From positions 62,001 through 126,000 of the forward strand of contig NZ_JAKILU010000003.1 in NCBI RefSeq assembly GCF_023283485.1: a DNA stretch of 64,000 nt, given 5' to 3'. Under the pieces are notes generated by a model. The model made no database searches. It was not told where the DNA came from and saw nothing but the letters and a program-made list of their open reading frames with translations. This document shows, piece after piece, positions 17,886 to 27,614 of the stretch (the stretch's first letter is position 1; the number at the start of each line of letters is the position of its first letter). The position numbers were made by a program, and so were the translations under genes. The stretch comes from Shewanella glacialipiscicola (lineage in GTDB: Bacteria; Pseudomonadota; Gammaproteobacteria; Enterobacterales; Shewanellaceae).

Positions 17886-18440
17886 ATGAAAGTTATTGAT
17901 ACAACCATTGCGGACGTTAAAATCATCGAACCAGCAGTCTTTGGGGATGAACGTGGTTTCTTTATGGAAACCTGGAGTCAGCAAAAGTTTGAAGAACTTG
18001 TAACAGGTAAAGAAACACATTTTGTGCAGGACAATCACTCTAAGTCCAAGCAAGGCATCTTACGCGGTTTGCATTATCAGAGCGTCAATACTCAAGGTAA
18101 ACTAGTGCGTGTCGTGTCTGGTGAGGTATTTGACGTTGCGGTAGATATACGCAAAGGTTCTCCAACATTTGGTCAATGGGTAGGTGTATATCTGTCCGCA
18201 GAAAATAAACGTCAATTATGGGTGCCTGAAGGCTTCGCACACGGTTTTTACGTGACAAGTGAAGAAGCTGAATTTGTATACAAGTGTACAAACTATTATA
18301 ATCCAGCATCTGAAATCTCTATTGCTTGGAATGATACTGATATCGGTATCGAATGGCCTTTTACTACAAAACCAATGCTATCAGAAAAAGATAACAATGC
18401 TATGAGCCTCGAGTCGTATAAAGGCAAGTTAAATGCTTGA
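17886..18440 (+). CDS. rfbC: dTDP-4-dehydrorhamnose 3,5-epimerase
   Basis: 184-residue cupin-fold epimerase with family blocks RGFFMETW, HSKSKQGILRGLHYQ (catalytic His in RGLHYQ), [19 protein letters not shown] and [12 protein letters not shown]. It converts the 4-keto-6-deoxyglucose intermediate to the L-lyxo form. It starts with no gap after rfbD and overlaps the flippase gene by 8 bp. A second intact rfbC lies at 30.9 kb and differs clearly in sequence. Confidence 0.95.
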   Translation: MKVIDTTIADVKIIEPAVFGDERGFFMETWSQQKFEELVTGKETHFVQDNHSKSKQGILRGLHYQSVNTQGKLVRVVSGEVFDVAVDIRKGSPTFGQWVGVYLSAENKRQLWVPEGFAHGFYVTSEEAEFVYKCTNYYNPASEISIAWNDTDIGIEWPFTTKPMLSEKDNNAMSLESYKGKLNA

Positions 18441-19701
18441 TAGCGTAATAATAAAGAATATATCTTCTTTATTTAGTTTGAAAATTGCTGGTTATATTAT
18501 TCCGCTGATCACATTACCCTATTTAGTTAGGGTATTAGAACCTGTTGGGTATGGAACGTTTGCTTTTTGTTTAGCGATCATTCAATACTTTTCAATCGCA
18601 GTTAATTATGGTTTTGATCTCTCAGCAACTAAAAGAATTGCGGAAAGTAAAAGTGATAAATTAAAAATCAGTGTCATATATTGGAATATCCTAGTCGCTA
18701 GACTATTAATTGCAATAATAGGATTTGGGGTTTTATGTTTACTTCCTTTTCTTTTTGAAGGCATTGATGCGATATTTTTTATATTATTAATATCATATCT
18801 AACAGTGCTTGGTGATGCTATCTTTCCACAATGGCTTTTTCAGGGTAAAGAGCAATTAGGGAAAATTTCAATTATAAGAGTCATATCCCAATTGATCAGT
18901 ATCCCATTGCTATTCTTACTAGTGAAAAGTCCTGAAGATATTTGGATAACGGCATTGTTAACAACTTTGCCTCCTCTTATTACGGCTTTAGTTTCTTCTT
19001 ACTTAATTCGCCATCGACGTTGGGTTGTATGGTGTAAACCAACATTTAGTGGAATGAAAGGGCAACTAGCTGATGGTTGGCATTTATTTATTTCAAGTGC
19101 TGCTATTAGTTTGTACACAACAAGTACGACAGTCATTTTAGGTATCATAGGGGGGCCCGTAAGTGTCGCAGTTTATGTATCTGCAAATAAATTATTGCAA
19201 GCCGGACTAAGTGTCTATTCTCCTTTGACCGCGTCTTTTTATCCTCGAATAAATAGTCTAATGGCTGAAAGCAAGACGAAAGCAGTAGAGTTAATTAAAT
19301 ATGTATTAAAGTTACAGATAAAAATCACTCTTTTGATTGGTTTGGGGATGTACTATTTTTCTCCCTTTGCCGTTAAGATACTTTTTGGTGAAGAGTATGA
19401 GAGAAGTGCTGATATACTGCAAATAATGTCTGTCTTACCTTTTATCATCGGTCTTAGTAATGTGTTCGGCGTACTAGTTTTATTAACTCATAATTACAAA
19501 AAAGAGTTTTCTATAATTCTTATGCTTTCTGGTTTATTTAGTTTAATCAGCTTAGTTCCATTAAGTTATTTTTATGATGCAGAAGGTGCTGCAATATCTG
19601 TTGTCATCACTGAGTCTATAGTGACGTTATTAATGTTTTTCACAATAAAAAAATACCAGATACCTGTGTTTAAAAAATTTAGGATAAATAATGAAGTATG
19701 A
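18433..19701 (+). CDS. wzx: Wzx O-antigen flippase
   Basis: A 422-residue membrane protein with about 12 hydrophobic helices and the polysaccharide-transporter (MOP superfamily) N-terminus: SLFSLKIAGYIIPLITLPYLVRVLEPVGYGTF. It should flip undecaprenyl-linked O-units across the inner membrane. AT-rich compared with the flanking rfb genes, as expected for serotype-specific genes. It overlaps rfbC by 8 bp and glf by 11 bp. Confidence 0.92.
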   Translation: MLDSVIIKNISSLFSLKIAGYIIPLITLPYLVRVLEPVGYGTFAFCLAIIQYFSIAVNYGFDLSATKRIAESKSDKLKISVIYWNILVARLLIAIIGFGVLCLLPFLFEGIDAIFFILLISYLTVLGDAIFPQWLFQGKEQLGKISIIRVISQLISIPLLFLLVKSPEDIWITALLTTLPPLITALVSSYLIRHRRWVVWCKPTFSGMKGQLADGWHLFISSAAISLYTTSTTVILGIIGGPVSVAVYVSANKLLQAGLSVYSPLTASFYPRINSLMAESKTKAVELIKYVLKLQIKITLLIGLGMYYFSPFAVKILFGEEYERSADILQIMSVLPFIIGLSNVFGVLVLLTHNYKKEFSIILMLSGLFSLISLVPLSYFYDAEGAAISVVITESIVTLLMFFTIKKYQIPVFKKFRINNEV

Positions 19702-20791
19702 TTATTTGATAGTAGGAGCCGGTTTGTTTGGCTCTGTGTGTGCAAAAGAGCTAACCGCCAAAGGTAAGAGAGTGTTAGTTATAGATAAACGTACACATAT
19801 AGGTGGTAATATCTATACTGAAGATAATGATGGTATTCAAGTTCATAAATACGGTGCGCACATATTCCATACAAATGATAAAGACATATGGGATTATGTA
19901 AATTCTTTAGTTGAATTTAATCGGTTCACTAATTCACCATTAGCTAATTATGAAGGTGATTTATACAATTTACCATTCAATATGAATACTTTTTATCAGC
20001 TTTGGGGCACTAAAACACCTCAAGAAGCTAAAGATAAGATGTTAGAACAAACAAAAGAGCTAAATGGAAAATCACCAGATAATCTTGAAGAACAAGCTAT
20101 TTCTCTTGTTGGCCGCGACATATACGAAAAGCTCATCAAGGGTTATACAGAAAAACAATGGGGACGCGACTGTAAAGATCTGCCTTCATTCATTATTAGA
20201 CGTTTACCGGTAAGATATACTTACGATAATAATTACTTTTCTGACAAGTATCAGGGTGTGCCCATTGGTGGCTATACAAAGTTAATTGAAAAAATGTTAG
20301 CAGGTGTTGAAATTCGATTAAATATTGACTTTTTAGCTCAAAAAGAAGAGTTAATGGAATTAGCTGATAATGTTATATATACAGGTCCTATTGACGAGTA
20401 TTTCAATAATAGATTAGGAAAGCTTGAATATAGATCATTAGAGTTTAAAACTAAGGTATTACAACAAGATAATTTTCAGGGTAATGCCGTTGTAAATTAT
20501 ACAGAAAGAGATATTCCATTTACTCGGATTATTGAGCATAAGCATTTTGATCCAGTTGATACAAAGCATACTGTTATAACTGAAGAATATCCTTCAGAGT
20601 GGAAAGTTGGTGATGAGCCGTATTATCCAATTAATGACGATAAGAATATGCTTTTATTCAAGCAATATCGTGAACTAACCAAGTCTGAAAATGTTGTTTT
20701 CGGTGGGCGCCTTGCTGAATATAAATATTACGACATGCATCAAGTGATAAGAAGTGCATTGAATACTGTTAATTCTCTAGAGTCTATATAA
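19691..20791 (+). CDS. glf: UDP-galactopyranose mutase
   Basis: 366-residue flavoenzyme with the FAD motif VGAGLFGS (8-15) and blocks VIDKRTHIGGNIYTE, HKYGAHIFHTND, YTEKQWGRD and GGRLAEYKYYDMHQVI. It converts UDP-galactopyranose to UDP-galactofuranose, so galactofuranose is expected in the O-unit. It overlaps both neighbours by a few bases, indicating an intact operon here. Confidence 0.96.
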   Translation: MKYDYLIVGAGLFGSVCAKELTAKGKRVLVIDKRTHIGGNIYTEDNDGIQVHKYGAHIFHTNDKDIWDYVNSLVEFNRFTNSPLANYEGDLYNLPFNMNTFYQLWGTKTPQEAKDKMLEQTKELNGKSPDNLEEQAISLVGRDIYEKLIKGYTEKQWGRDCKDLPSFIIRRLPVRYTYDNNYFSDKYQGVPIGGYTKLIEKMLAGVEIRLNIDFLAQKEELMELADNVIYTGPIDEYFNNRLGKLEYRSLEFKTKVLQQDNFQGNAVVNYTERDIPFTRIIEHKHFDPVDTKHTVITEEYPSEWKVGDEPYYPINDDKNMLLFKQYRELTKSENVVFGGRLAEYKYYDMHQVIRSALNTVNSLESI

Positions 20792-21753
20792 TGAAAGATA
20801 TTTACGTCATATGCCCAGGCGGTTTTGTTACTGGTGGGCCAGAACTATTGCATCAGTTTGCCCATGGCTTAAATGAACGTGGCTATAATGCATCTATGGT
20901 TTATTATCCATTTGATATTGATTTTGTCGTTCCGGAAGCTTACAAACATTATAATGTAGGTTCTATGCGGCTTAATAACGATGTACAGAAAAAAAATAGT
21001 GTTGTTGTATTACCTGAGGTTCTAACTGGTTTTAGTCGATTATTTAAAAATGCTCGTATATTTATCTGGTGGTTATCTGTTGATAATTATTTCTGTGATT
21101 TACCTAAGGGTTTTAGAGGGTGGATTAATACTTTTTTAGGCCGTAATACTCATATCAATATTCAAAAGATGGGTCGTTTTGAGCATTTGGTGCAAAGTGA
21201 GTACGCGAAGAACTTCCTTGCTCAATATGGATATCAGTCTAGCAAATTATCAGATTATTTAAATAGAGAACACTTTTTAAATAAATTTAATATCGAGAAA
21301 AAACAGAATATTATCTGTTATAACCCCAAAAAAGGCTCTGAAGTGACTCAGCGCCTGATTAATCAAAATCTCTCTTTATCTTTCATACCTATTCAGAATA
21401 TGACGGCTGAACAAGTTGCTGAATTGCTTGCTAGATCAAAGATTTATATTGATTTTGGTCATCATCCTGGCAAGGATAGGATCCCTAGAGAGGCTGCGAT
21501 GGCCGGTTGTATTGTTATTACAGGTGTTAAAGGAAGTGCTGGTAATGATGTAGATATTCCAGTGCCTCGAAAATACAAGCACAATGAGGATAATCCCAGT
21601 TTCTTCGCCGATGTGTCCAGAACAATTCAAGTCTCTTTGATTAACTATGAATTAGCTATTCATGACTTTGATGATTATCGAGTTCTGATTGAACTTGAAC
21701 AGCATAAGTTTAATGAAGAAATTGATGAATTTATAAAGATTATAAATTATTAA
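20791..21753 (+). CDS. Putative glycosyltransferase (GT-B like)
   Basis: 320 residues with no membrane helix. The N-terminus YVICPGGFVTGGPELLHQFAHGLNERGY is typical of sugar transferases acting on glycans. Near residue 220, IYIDFGHHPGKDRIPREAAMAGCIVITG resembles the donor-binding region of GT-B enzymes (an E before A-A-M-A-G-C). The exact family and sugar are not recognisable. Because it directly follows glf with a 1-bp overlap, a galactofuranosyl transfer is possible, but this is inference. Confidence 0.65.
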   Translation: MKDIYVICPGGFVTGGPELLHQFAHGLNERGYNASMVYYPFDIDFVVPEAYKHYNVGSMRLNNDVQKKNSVVVLPEVLTGFSRLFKNARIFIWWLSVDNYFCDLPKGFRGWINTFLGRNTHINIQKMGRFEHLVQSEYAKNFLAQYGYQSSKLSDYLNREHFLNKFNIEKKQNIICYNPKKGSEVTQRLINQNLSLSFIPIQNMTAEQVAELLARSKIYIDFGHHPGKDRIPREAAMAGCIVITGVKGSAGNDVDIPVPRKYKHNEDNPSFFADVSRTIQVSLINYELAIHDFDDYRVLIELEQHKFNEEIDEFIKIINY

Positions 21754-23053
21754 ACAGCTGGAATTGGTGATTATCACAGGGCAAGATCGTGAACGTTTTA
21801 TAACCTAAACTCGTTTACAAAATAGACGGAAATTGAGTGTTGAATAAACAGGAATCGCTTTGTAATATATAGATTGGATTATCTTCTATACATCGCGTTT
21901 GAAAATTAACCACTCATACTCTCGCTCTGGTGATTATCATTATTGTCGGTGATAATTCATGTTGCTTAAGTTTCTTTAAAAGTAGAATTAATCTACTAAT
22001 TATAAAACTTTTTTTTGAAACAACTCAACTAGATCCTTGAAGCTAGCACTAGCAGACGTGTGACTGTTGAGTTCGTGATCTCAAGCCGTCCCTCTTTCTT
22101 CCTAAGGCGGTTCTACTTGTAGTTTCTCTAGCGACATGTATCCAGCAATCAACGTTTCTGCGTCACATTGCTTACGACACCTTTGCTTAGAAATTTAAGC
22201 CGAAGATGTGAGCTCACATTTATTTGCCAAACAAACAACAGTATCGGTCCCGCAATTAACTGAACATGCCAATCAGATTTTGCTTATATTATCGAACCGC
22301 TAGTGGGTGTTTATTATTGTTTTAACAAACAAGTGGTTATATCAAAGTGGTTTTAGTTACAAAAAAAACAATTGTTTAGCGCATAAGTTTGATGAGGAAA
22401 AAGCAGAACCTTATTACGGCCTATTATCTATGGACAGGTCGAGAGCATCGATAGATCATGTTGACACTTTTACTATGTTAATTTCAGGATATATGTGCAT
22501 TTTTCTCACATAGCAATTGAATTACCTTTAAAAATGTGTGTTACACCAGCTCTCGCTTTGAGCTTATGAGGCATTTCGTAATTGATTTTGTATCTTTTAA
22601 TGGCTTTCGATTCAATTTTGTCGAGTAGCAACGATGCTTTCATACTCGTTCATTCATTTTGGCGTTATCAAAATTTTCGGTTAAAGTGAAAAAGTAGAAA
22701 ATACTAAGGCTAGACAGGAGTAAATTTTTTGTTAAAACAATATTCGGAGGCTAAAATAGCCTATTTTGGTTATATATTTCATCGTATGACCTGCGCGAGG
22801 TACAAAAATACAAATACTCAATACTTTTGAAACCGAGCTTTACTATTACTGAGAGTCTGTACTGTGAAATTAATATTTTAATAACTTATGCTCTTGTCCT
22901 GATAAAAAGAAAATAGTTATAAGATTACCATGCACCATAAAGAAATTAACTATGCGATGGATTTAAACTATTTATGCAAATTGCTTGACTTTTTATTGCA
23001 TGCAAAAAACATGTCTTACATTTTTTGATAAATTTAAAATAAATGGTTATAAT
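21754..23053. other. 1.3-kb AT-rich stretch without a recognisable gene
   Basis: Located inside the O-antigen operon. All frames are broken by stops. The longest ORF (22307-22513, 68 codons) has no recognisable motif. No terminator-like hairpin with a U-run and no transposase motif was seen. The stretch is probably the remains of one or two serotype genes, or a failed insertion. Genes on either side keep the same orientation. Confidence 0.5.
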
Positions 23054-24001
23054 ATGAAAATAGCTGACGTAATAGATAGTAAAAACGATGTTTGTGGGAT
23101 TGTGGCAGCATTTAACTTCGATGATAATGCAATGAATAATGCTTTACTTATCGCTAGACTAGTGGAACATCTAATAATTATTGATGATGGTAGCAAAGAT
23201 AAATCTAAGTTAAACCAATTAAATGAGATGGGTCTGCACAATGTTGAAGTGATTTTATCACCAGACAATCTTGGTATTGCGAACTCACTTAATGTTGGAG
23301 CGAAACTTGCTTTGGATTTGGGATACGAATGGTGCATAACATTTGACCAAGATAGTACACCAGATAAACAAATGGTGAAACTGTTACAAAAACAACAGAA
23401 AGCATTGAGTGAGCTATACGGAGACAAAGTAGCGATTGTAGCTCCAAATATAGTTGATCAAAATGCGAATACAAAAAACTGCAAATATCTTGTTGAAAAT
23501 AAAAAATTTACTTTCGTAAGAAAGTCGCCGGACGTAATTTCTAATGACGATAAAATATTAGTTGTGATTACGTCTGGTACTTTGACTAATCTAAATATTT
23601 TACATGATCTTGGTTTTTTTAAAACAGATTTATTTATTGATTATGTAGACACTGAATATTGCATGCGCCTTATTGTGAACGATTACAAAATAGGAGTTGC
23701 AAAAGATGCATTGTTAACTCACAATTTAGGTCAAAAGGAAAGAAAAAAAGTTTGTGGTGTGGAGTTTGTGCCCACCAATCATTCTGCTTTCAGAAGATAT
23801 TATATCGCAAGAAATTCAATATATATGTATCGAAATTACGCTTTAAAGGTTCCATCTTGGTTCGTTTTTGATTTAATTGCAACTACTTACAATTCAATCA
23901 GAATTATTTTATGCGAAAGAGATCTATTTAATAAAGTTAAGTTTTGTGTCAGAGGTTACTTTGATGGTGTTCTAGGGCGAATGGGTAAAATTGATGATTA
24001 A
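23054..24001 (+). CDS. GT2 glycosyltransferase (rhamnosyltransferase-like)
   Basis: About 315 residues of GT-A fold. The N-terminal VCGIVAAFNFDDNAMNNALL is followed by LIIIDDGSKDKS (nucleotide-binding Asp), PDNLGIANSLNVGAKLA, and the DxD-like FDQDSTPD. Central GFFKTDLFIDYVDTEYCMRL and RRYYIARNSIYMYRNY are common in rhamnosyltransferases of the RfbN/WbbL type. dTDP-rhamnose is available from rfbBADC. The start is uncertain: in-frame ATGs at 23000 and 23054 both lack a clear Shine-Dalgarno site. It overlaps the next gene. Confidence 0.8.
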   Translation: MKIADVIDSKNDVCGIVAAFNFDDNAMNNALLIARLVEHLIIIDDGSKDKSKLNQLNEMGLHNVEVILSPDNLGIANSLNVGAKLALDLGYEWCITFDQDSTPDKQMVKLLQKQQKALSELYGDKVAIVAPNIVDQNANTKNCKYLVENKKFTFVRKSPDVISNDDKILVVITSGTLTNLNILHDLGFFKTDLFIDYVDTEYCMRLIVNDYKIGVAKDALLTHNLGQKERKKVCGVEFVPTNHSAFRRYYIARNSIYMYRNYALKVPSWFVFDLIATTYNSIRIILCERDLFNKVKFCVRGYFDGVLGRMGKIDD

Positions 24002-24980
24002 GTCAGCATATAATAAAGGCTGTTTTCTAATTATTATTATTTTCTACCTGTTGTTTGTGTTATTTTACGATTTTGCTCAGTCTCGAGACTTTATCAATTA
24101 CGCTGATTGGTACGCTTTTTCTGTTTCAAGTGGTATAGATAATATTTTTTTGTATAAAGATCCAATGTTTGTTGTTTTTTCTAAGTTTAGTCATTTTTTT
24201 GGTTTTGGCATGATTGGCCTTTTAGTTTTTTATGTTTTAATTTCTGCTTGGGCTAAAATAAAGCTATTGTCTGTGTTAAACGCTTCAATGTTAGTTTTAA
24301 CGCTCTTCTTTGTTTTTTATTTCTGTCGTTTTTTATTTTTATTGGAGGGGACGCAATTTCGCGCCGCTGTTGCAATACCACTCGCGTCTCTTGGGGTGAT
24401 TTATTACTTAGAGGGAAGTAAGAATAAGGCTAGTTTGTTGTGGGTCAGCGCATTATTATTTCATTTGTCTTCTTTTATTATATGTATTTTTTTCTTTCTA
24501 TCATTAATTCTTAGTAGAAAAACAAGAGTTTTATCTTTTTTTTTATATGTTGCACTGTTTTTGTTTGCTATTTTTTTCAGTTTTGATATTTCAATCGTGG
24601 TCACATTGCCTTTGGTTGGCGAAAGATTATCAGATTATTTAAATGGCAACTATATTGTAACTTCATTAAGTTTATTTAACTCGTATCTTATTTTTAAAGT
24701 AGTAATGATATTTGTCTTTTTCTCAAAAGCTTCTGTTGTAAAAGATAAGAAAATGTTCATTTTTGGCAGTTTATCATATTTTGGGATGCTGCTTTTTGTT
24801 TTTTTTAGGGATGTGGATTCTATAGCTTTGCGGCTTCATGAATTATTTTCTCTATTCGATGCTTTGGTATTTTCATATTCAATTTATTCTTTTAAAAATA
24901 AATCTAAATTACTTTACATCATTGCTGCTTTACCTGTTCTGATTGTTTTTCTTAATTCAAGTTTAGCTATTTTAAACTGA
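23994..24980 (+). CDS. wzy: EpsG/Wzy-type O-antigen polymerase
   Basis: About 328 residues, very hydrophobic, around 10 membrane helices and strongly AT-rich. The central segment EGTQFRAAVAIPLASLGVIYYLEG plus FHLSSFII matches the pattern of EpsG-family polymerases (an R-x-A-x-A-x-P-like helix and a FH-S/T-S block). It should polymerise O-units on the periplasmic side. It is the only polymerase-like protein in the locus. The ATG at 23994 overlaps the preceding gene by 8 bp. Confidence 0.8.
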   Translation: MIKSAYNKGCFLIIIIFYLLFVLFYDFAQSRDFINYADWYAFSVSSGIDNIFLYKDPMFVVFSKFSHFFGFGMIGLLVFYVLISAWAKIKLLSVLNASMLVLTLFFVFYFCRFLFLLEGTQFRAAVAIPLASLGVIYYLEGSKNKASLLWVSALLFHLSSFIICIFFFLSLILSRKTRVLSFFLYVALFLFAIFFSFDISIVVTLPLVGERLSDYLNGNYIVTSLSLFNSYLIFKVVMIFVFFSKASVVKDKKMFIFGSLSYFGMLLFVFFRDVDSIALRLHELFSLFDALVFSYSIYSFKNKSKLLYIIAALPVLIVFLNSSLAILN

Positions 24981-25095
24981 TTTAATATTAATAGTGTAGA
25001 TTATTTTATTTGTACAATGTTTTTGTAGAATCATTTGAAGGCTGCGCAGAAATCTAATTATTAATTTATTAATGCGCACAAGGTAATTTAACGAG

Positions 25096-25233
25096 ATGAT
25101 GGCCAGGCTATATTTGATGTTGAATGTTCTTGCTTTAGATGTAAGAAGGCATCTAAGTGGCTTGGATGTTTACTTTTTACAGAATGATAAATGCGAACTT
25201 TTTAACTTAGTCGGTGCTTTAAAATATGAATAA
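25096..25233 (+). CDS. Small ORF or gene remnant, 45 codons
   Basis: Reads MMARLYLMLNVLALDVRR... and ends in KYE, with its stop (25231-25233) overlapping the ATG of the next glycosyltransferase (25226). An in-frame stop lies four codons upstream of the ATG. It may be the C-terminal remnant of a deleted gene or a short coupled leader ORF. No family recognised and no good Shine-Dalgarno site. Confidence 0.3.
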   Translation: MMARLYLMLNVLALDVRRHLSGLDVYFLQNDKCELFNLVGALKYE

Positions 25234-26116
25234 AATTTGTGTTCTTTTAGCTGCATACAATGGTGAGCGATATATTAATGAACAAATAAAGTCTATATTA
25301 TCTCAGAAGAATATTTGTTTAGATGTTTATATTCGTTTAGATCCCTCTACTGATGATTCTGAAAAGAGTATACAAGGCTTTGTATCAGAATTTAGTAACA
25401 TTAAGGTTCTATCTGTAACTGAAGCATCAGGTGGTGCCGGCCGAAATTTCTTTCGTTTAATAATAGATGTAGATTTTTCTGAATATGATTACGTTGCTTT
25501 TGCCGATCAGGATGATATATGGTCAAATAGTAAATTAGCTAAAGCTATAGAAATGTTACAGCATTATGATTGTTATTCTGCTAACGTCACCGCATTTTGG
25601 GAGGATGGCCGCGAGGTCCTGATTGATAAAGCTCAAGCACAACGAGAGTGGGATTTCTTATTTGAAGCCGCTGGCCCTGGTTGTACTTATGTTTTTAAGC
25701 GTGAAGTAGCCATACAATTTAAAACTTGGTTACTAGAACGTTATGAAAAAATTGGTGAAGATATAACGTTGCATGACTGGTTGCTTTATGCTTTTGCACG
25801 TAGTCATGGTTATCGTTGGTTTATTGATCCTGAAGCTATGATGCGTTATCGGCAACATGCGAATAACCAAGTTGGGACTAACAACAGTTTTGTCGCTGCC
25901 AAAAAACGTTTTCTATTAATAAAAAATAAATGGTATAGAATTCAGGCGACTAACATTGCTGAATACCTACATCTGCAAAACTTACCTATTGTTAAGTATG
26001 GTTTGAAAAATGGATACCTAGGTAACTTATACTTGTTGTTGCATGTTAATAAAATTAGGCGAAGGTTGCGTGATAGAGTGGCATTATCTTTCGCACTTAT
26101 ATTTAATATATTCTGA
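25226..26116 (+). CDS. GT2 family glycosyltransferase
   Basis: 296 residues. N-terminal GT-A signature ICVLLAAYNGERYINEQIKSIL, then YIRLDPSTDDS where most relatives have a DDGSTD motif, and the strongly conserved FADQDDIWSNSKL (DxD metal site). WLLYAFARSHGYRWFIDPEAMMRYRQHANNQVG is common in rhamnosyl- and fucosyl-type transferases of O-antigen loci. The substitution in the first Asp block is noted; the last Asp is retained. It probably adds one sugar of the O-unit. Confidence 0.85.
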   Translation: MNKICVLLAAYNGERYINEQIKSILSQKNICLDVYIRLDPSTDDSEKSIQGFVSEFSNIKVLSVTEASGGAGRNFFRLIIDVDFSEYDYVAFADQDDIWSNSKLAKAIEMLQHYDCYSANVTAFWEDGREVLIDKAQAQREWDFLFEAAGPGCTYVFKREVAIQFKTWLLERYEKIGEDITLHDWLLYAFARSHGYRWFIDPEAMMRYRQHANNQVGTNNSFVAAKKRFLLIKNKWYRIQATNIAEYLHLQNLPIVKYGLKNGYLGNLYLLLHVNKIRRRLRDRVALSFALIFNIF

Positions 26117-26130
26117 GGACAGGAATTAAT

Positions 26131-27069
26131 ATGATTTTATTGACTGGATCATCGGGTTTCGTCGGTAGTGAAATTTTGAATCAGCTAACTCAACGAGCTG
26201 TTTTACCTATTCGTACCTATGGAAGGCGTGACTCTGGTAGGTTAAAAATAAGCCAGAATATGACAGTGGATCATGCCGTTGGTGATATTGGCCCCGAAGT
26301 TAATTACGCTAATGCATTGCGTGGGGTTGACGTGATCATTCATTGTGCAGCACTTGCACATATGGCTAAAAGTGATGAATTATCTTATCAGAATATCAAT
26401 ACTTTAGGGACCATTGAGCTTGCTAAACAAGCTCAACAAGCCAGCGCTAAGCGTTTTGTATATATCAGTTCAATAGGGGTAAATGGTCCATCGACAAAAA
26501 ATATTCCATTTTCCGTTGACTCTACAGTACACCCTCATAATGCTTATGCTAAATCTAAGTATGATGCTGAAATCGGTCTTAAGAAGATAGCTGCTGAAAC
26601 TGGTCTTGAAGTTGTTATTGTCCGACCAACGTTGGTTTATGGAGCCCATGCACCGGGTAACTTTGGCTCATTAATAAAACTGGTTAAGCGCATCCCAGTT
26701 CTGCCTTTTGGGCTAGCTGACAATAAGCGTGATTTTATTTCAGTAAAAAATTTAGCTGATTTACTCATAACATGTGCTTTGCATCCAAAGGCTCCGGGGC
26801 ATACGTTTTTAGCTTCTGATGGTGAAACTGTTTCTATCAAAGATTTCACTAATGCAATAGCTAAAGGGCTAGATAAAAAGTTAATCCAGTTACCTATTCC
26901 TGTTAGTCTTATGAGATTAGTTGCTAGATTAGTTAGGAAGTCGGCAATGGCTGAGCAGTTATTGGGTAACTTACAGGTTGATTCATCTAATGCTCAAGAA
27001 GTCTTAGGGTGGATTCCTCCTTATACAATGGAGCAAGCAATGGCTTCACTTTCTGAGAATAAAAAATGA
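26131..27069 (+). CDS. WbpV-like UDP-4-keto-6-deoxy-GlcNAc reductase
   Basis: 312-residue extended SDR with the GSSGFVGS dinucleotide motif (6-13), YISSIGVNG and a YAKSK catalytic segment. The combination with a small sugar-phosphate transferase and a WbpM-like dehydratase downstream matches wbpV-wbpL-wbpM logic from Pseudomonas, which makes UDP-QuiNAc. Classification as a UDP-hexose 4-epimerase is the alternative; context favours the QuiNAc route. The last codons overlap the next gene by 4 bp (ATGA). Confidence 0.75.
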   Translation: MILLTGSSGFVGSEILNQLTQRAVLPIRTYGRRDSGRLKISQNMTVDHAVGDIGPEVNYANALRGVDVIIHCAALAHMAKSDELSYQNINTLGTIELAKQAQQASAKRFVYISSIGVNGPSTKNIPFSVDSTVHPHNAYAKSKYDAEIGLKKIAAETGLEVVIVRPTLVYGAHAPGNFGSLIKLVKRIPVLPFGLADNKRDFISVKNLADLLITCALHPKAPGHTFLASDGETVSIKDFTNAIAKGLDKKLIQLPIPVSLMRLVARLVRKSAMAEQLLGNLQVDSSNAQEVLGWIPPYTMEQAMASLSENKK

Positions 27070-27614
27070 TCCGTCTTATCGATTTTTTAGCAGCCTCCTT
27101 TGGTTTGCTGTTGCTTTGGCCGGTTTTACTTATTGTGACTGTTATTGGTATGTTTGATACTGGTTCGCCAGTGTTTGTGCAAACTCGTGTTGGAAAAAAT
27201 AAAAAGCCGTTTAAACTTATTAAGTTTCGCACTATGTCAGTAGAGACTAAGTCTGTAGCAAGTCATTTAGCTAATAATGCATCGATTACAAAGCTAGGTA
27301 ATTTTTTACGTAAAACTAAAATTGATGAACTTCCTCAACTAATTAATGTCGTCAAAGGTGATATGAGTTTAGTTGGCCCTCGTCCAAACCTGTTTAACCA
27401 AGAAGAATTGATTAAAGAACGCGATGCTTTGGGTGTTTATGATGTTCTTCCTGGAGTAACTGGGTTAGCACAAGTTCAGAATATTGATATGTCTACACCT
27501 AAGCTCTTAGCCGAGACAGATAAGCAGATGATAGATACGTTGAATATTAAAAACTATTTCAAGTATATCTTAATGACGGTAACAGGCAGTGGCTCGGGTG
27601 ATGCGGTAAGATAG
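27066..27614 (+). CDS. Initiating phosphoglycosyl transferase (PglC-like, monotopic)
   Basis: 182 residues, the minimal bacterial sugar transferase. It has one N-terminal re-entrant hydrophobic segment (about 8-30), then PVFVQTRVGKNKKPFKLIKFRTM, the catalytic Asp-Glu pair in KIDELPQL, MSLVGPRPNLF and a LPGVTGLAQV block. It loads the first sugar phosphate onto undecaprenyl phosphate. With the adjacent QuiNAc enzymes, the first sugar is probably QuiNAc. It lacks the long N-terminal membrane domain of WbaP/WcaJ. Confidence 0.88.
   Translation: MIRLIDFLAASFGLLLLWPVLLIVTVIGMFDTGSPVFVQTRVGKNKKPFKLIKFRTMSVETKSVASHLANNASITKLGNFLRKTKIDELPQLINVVKGDMSLVGPRPNLFNQEELIKERDALGVYDVLPGVTGLAQVQNIDMSTPKLLAETDKQMIDTLNIKNYFKYILMTVTGSGSGDAVR

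Noticed and set aside
22307..22513. 68-codon ORF in the O-antigen gap as a real gene
   Set aside because: No Shine-Dalgarno site, no recognisable motif, and surrounded by stops in all frames; treated as part of a decayed stretch.
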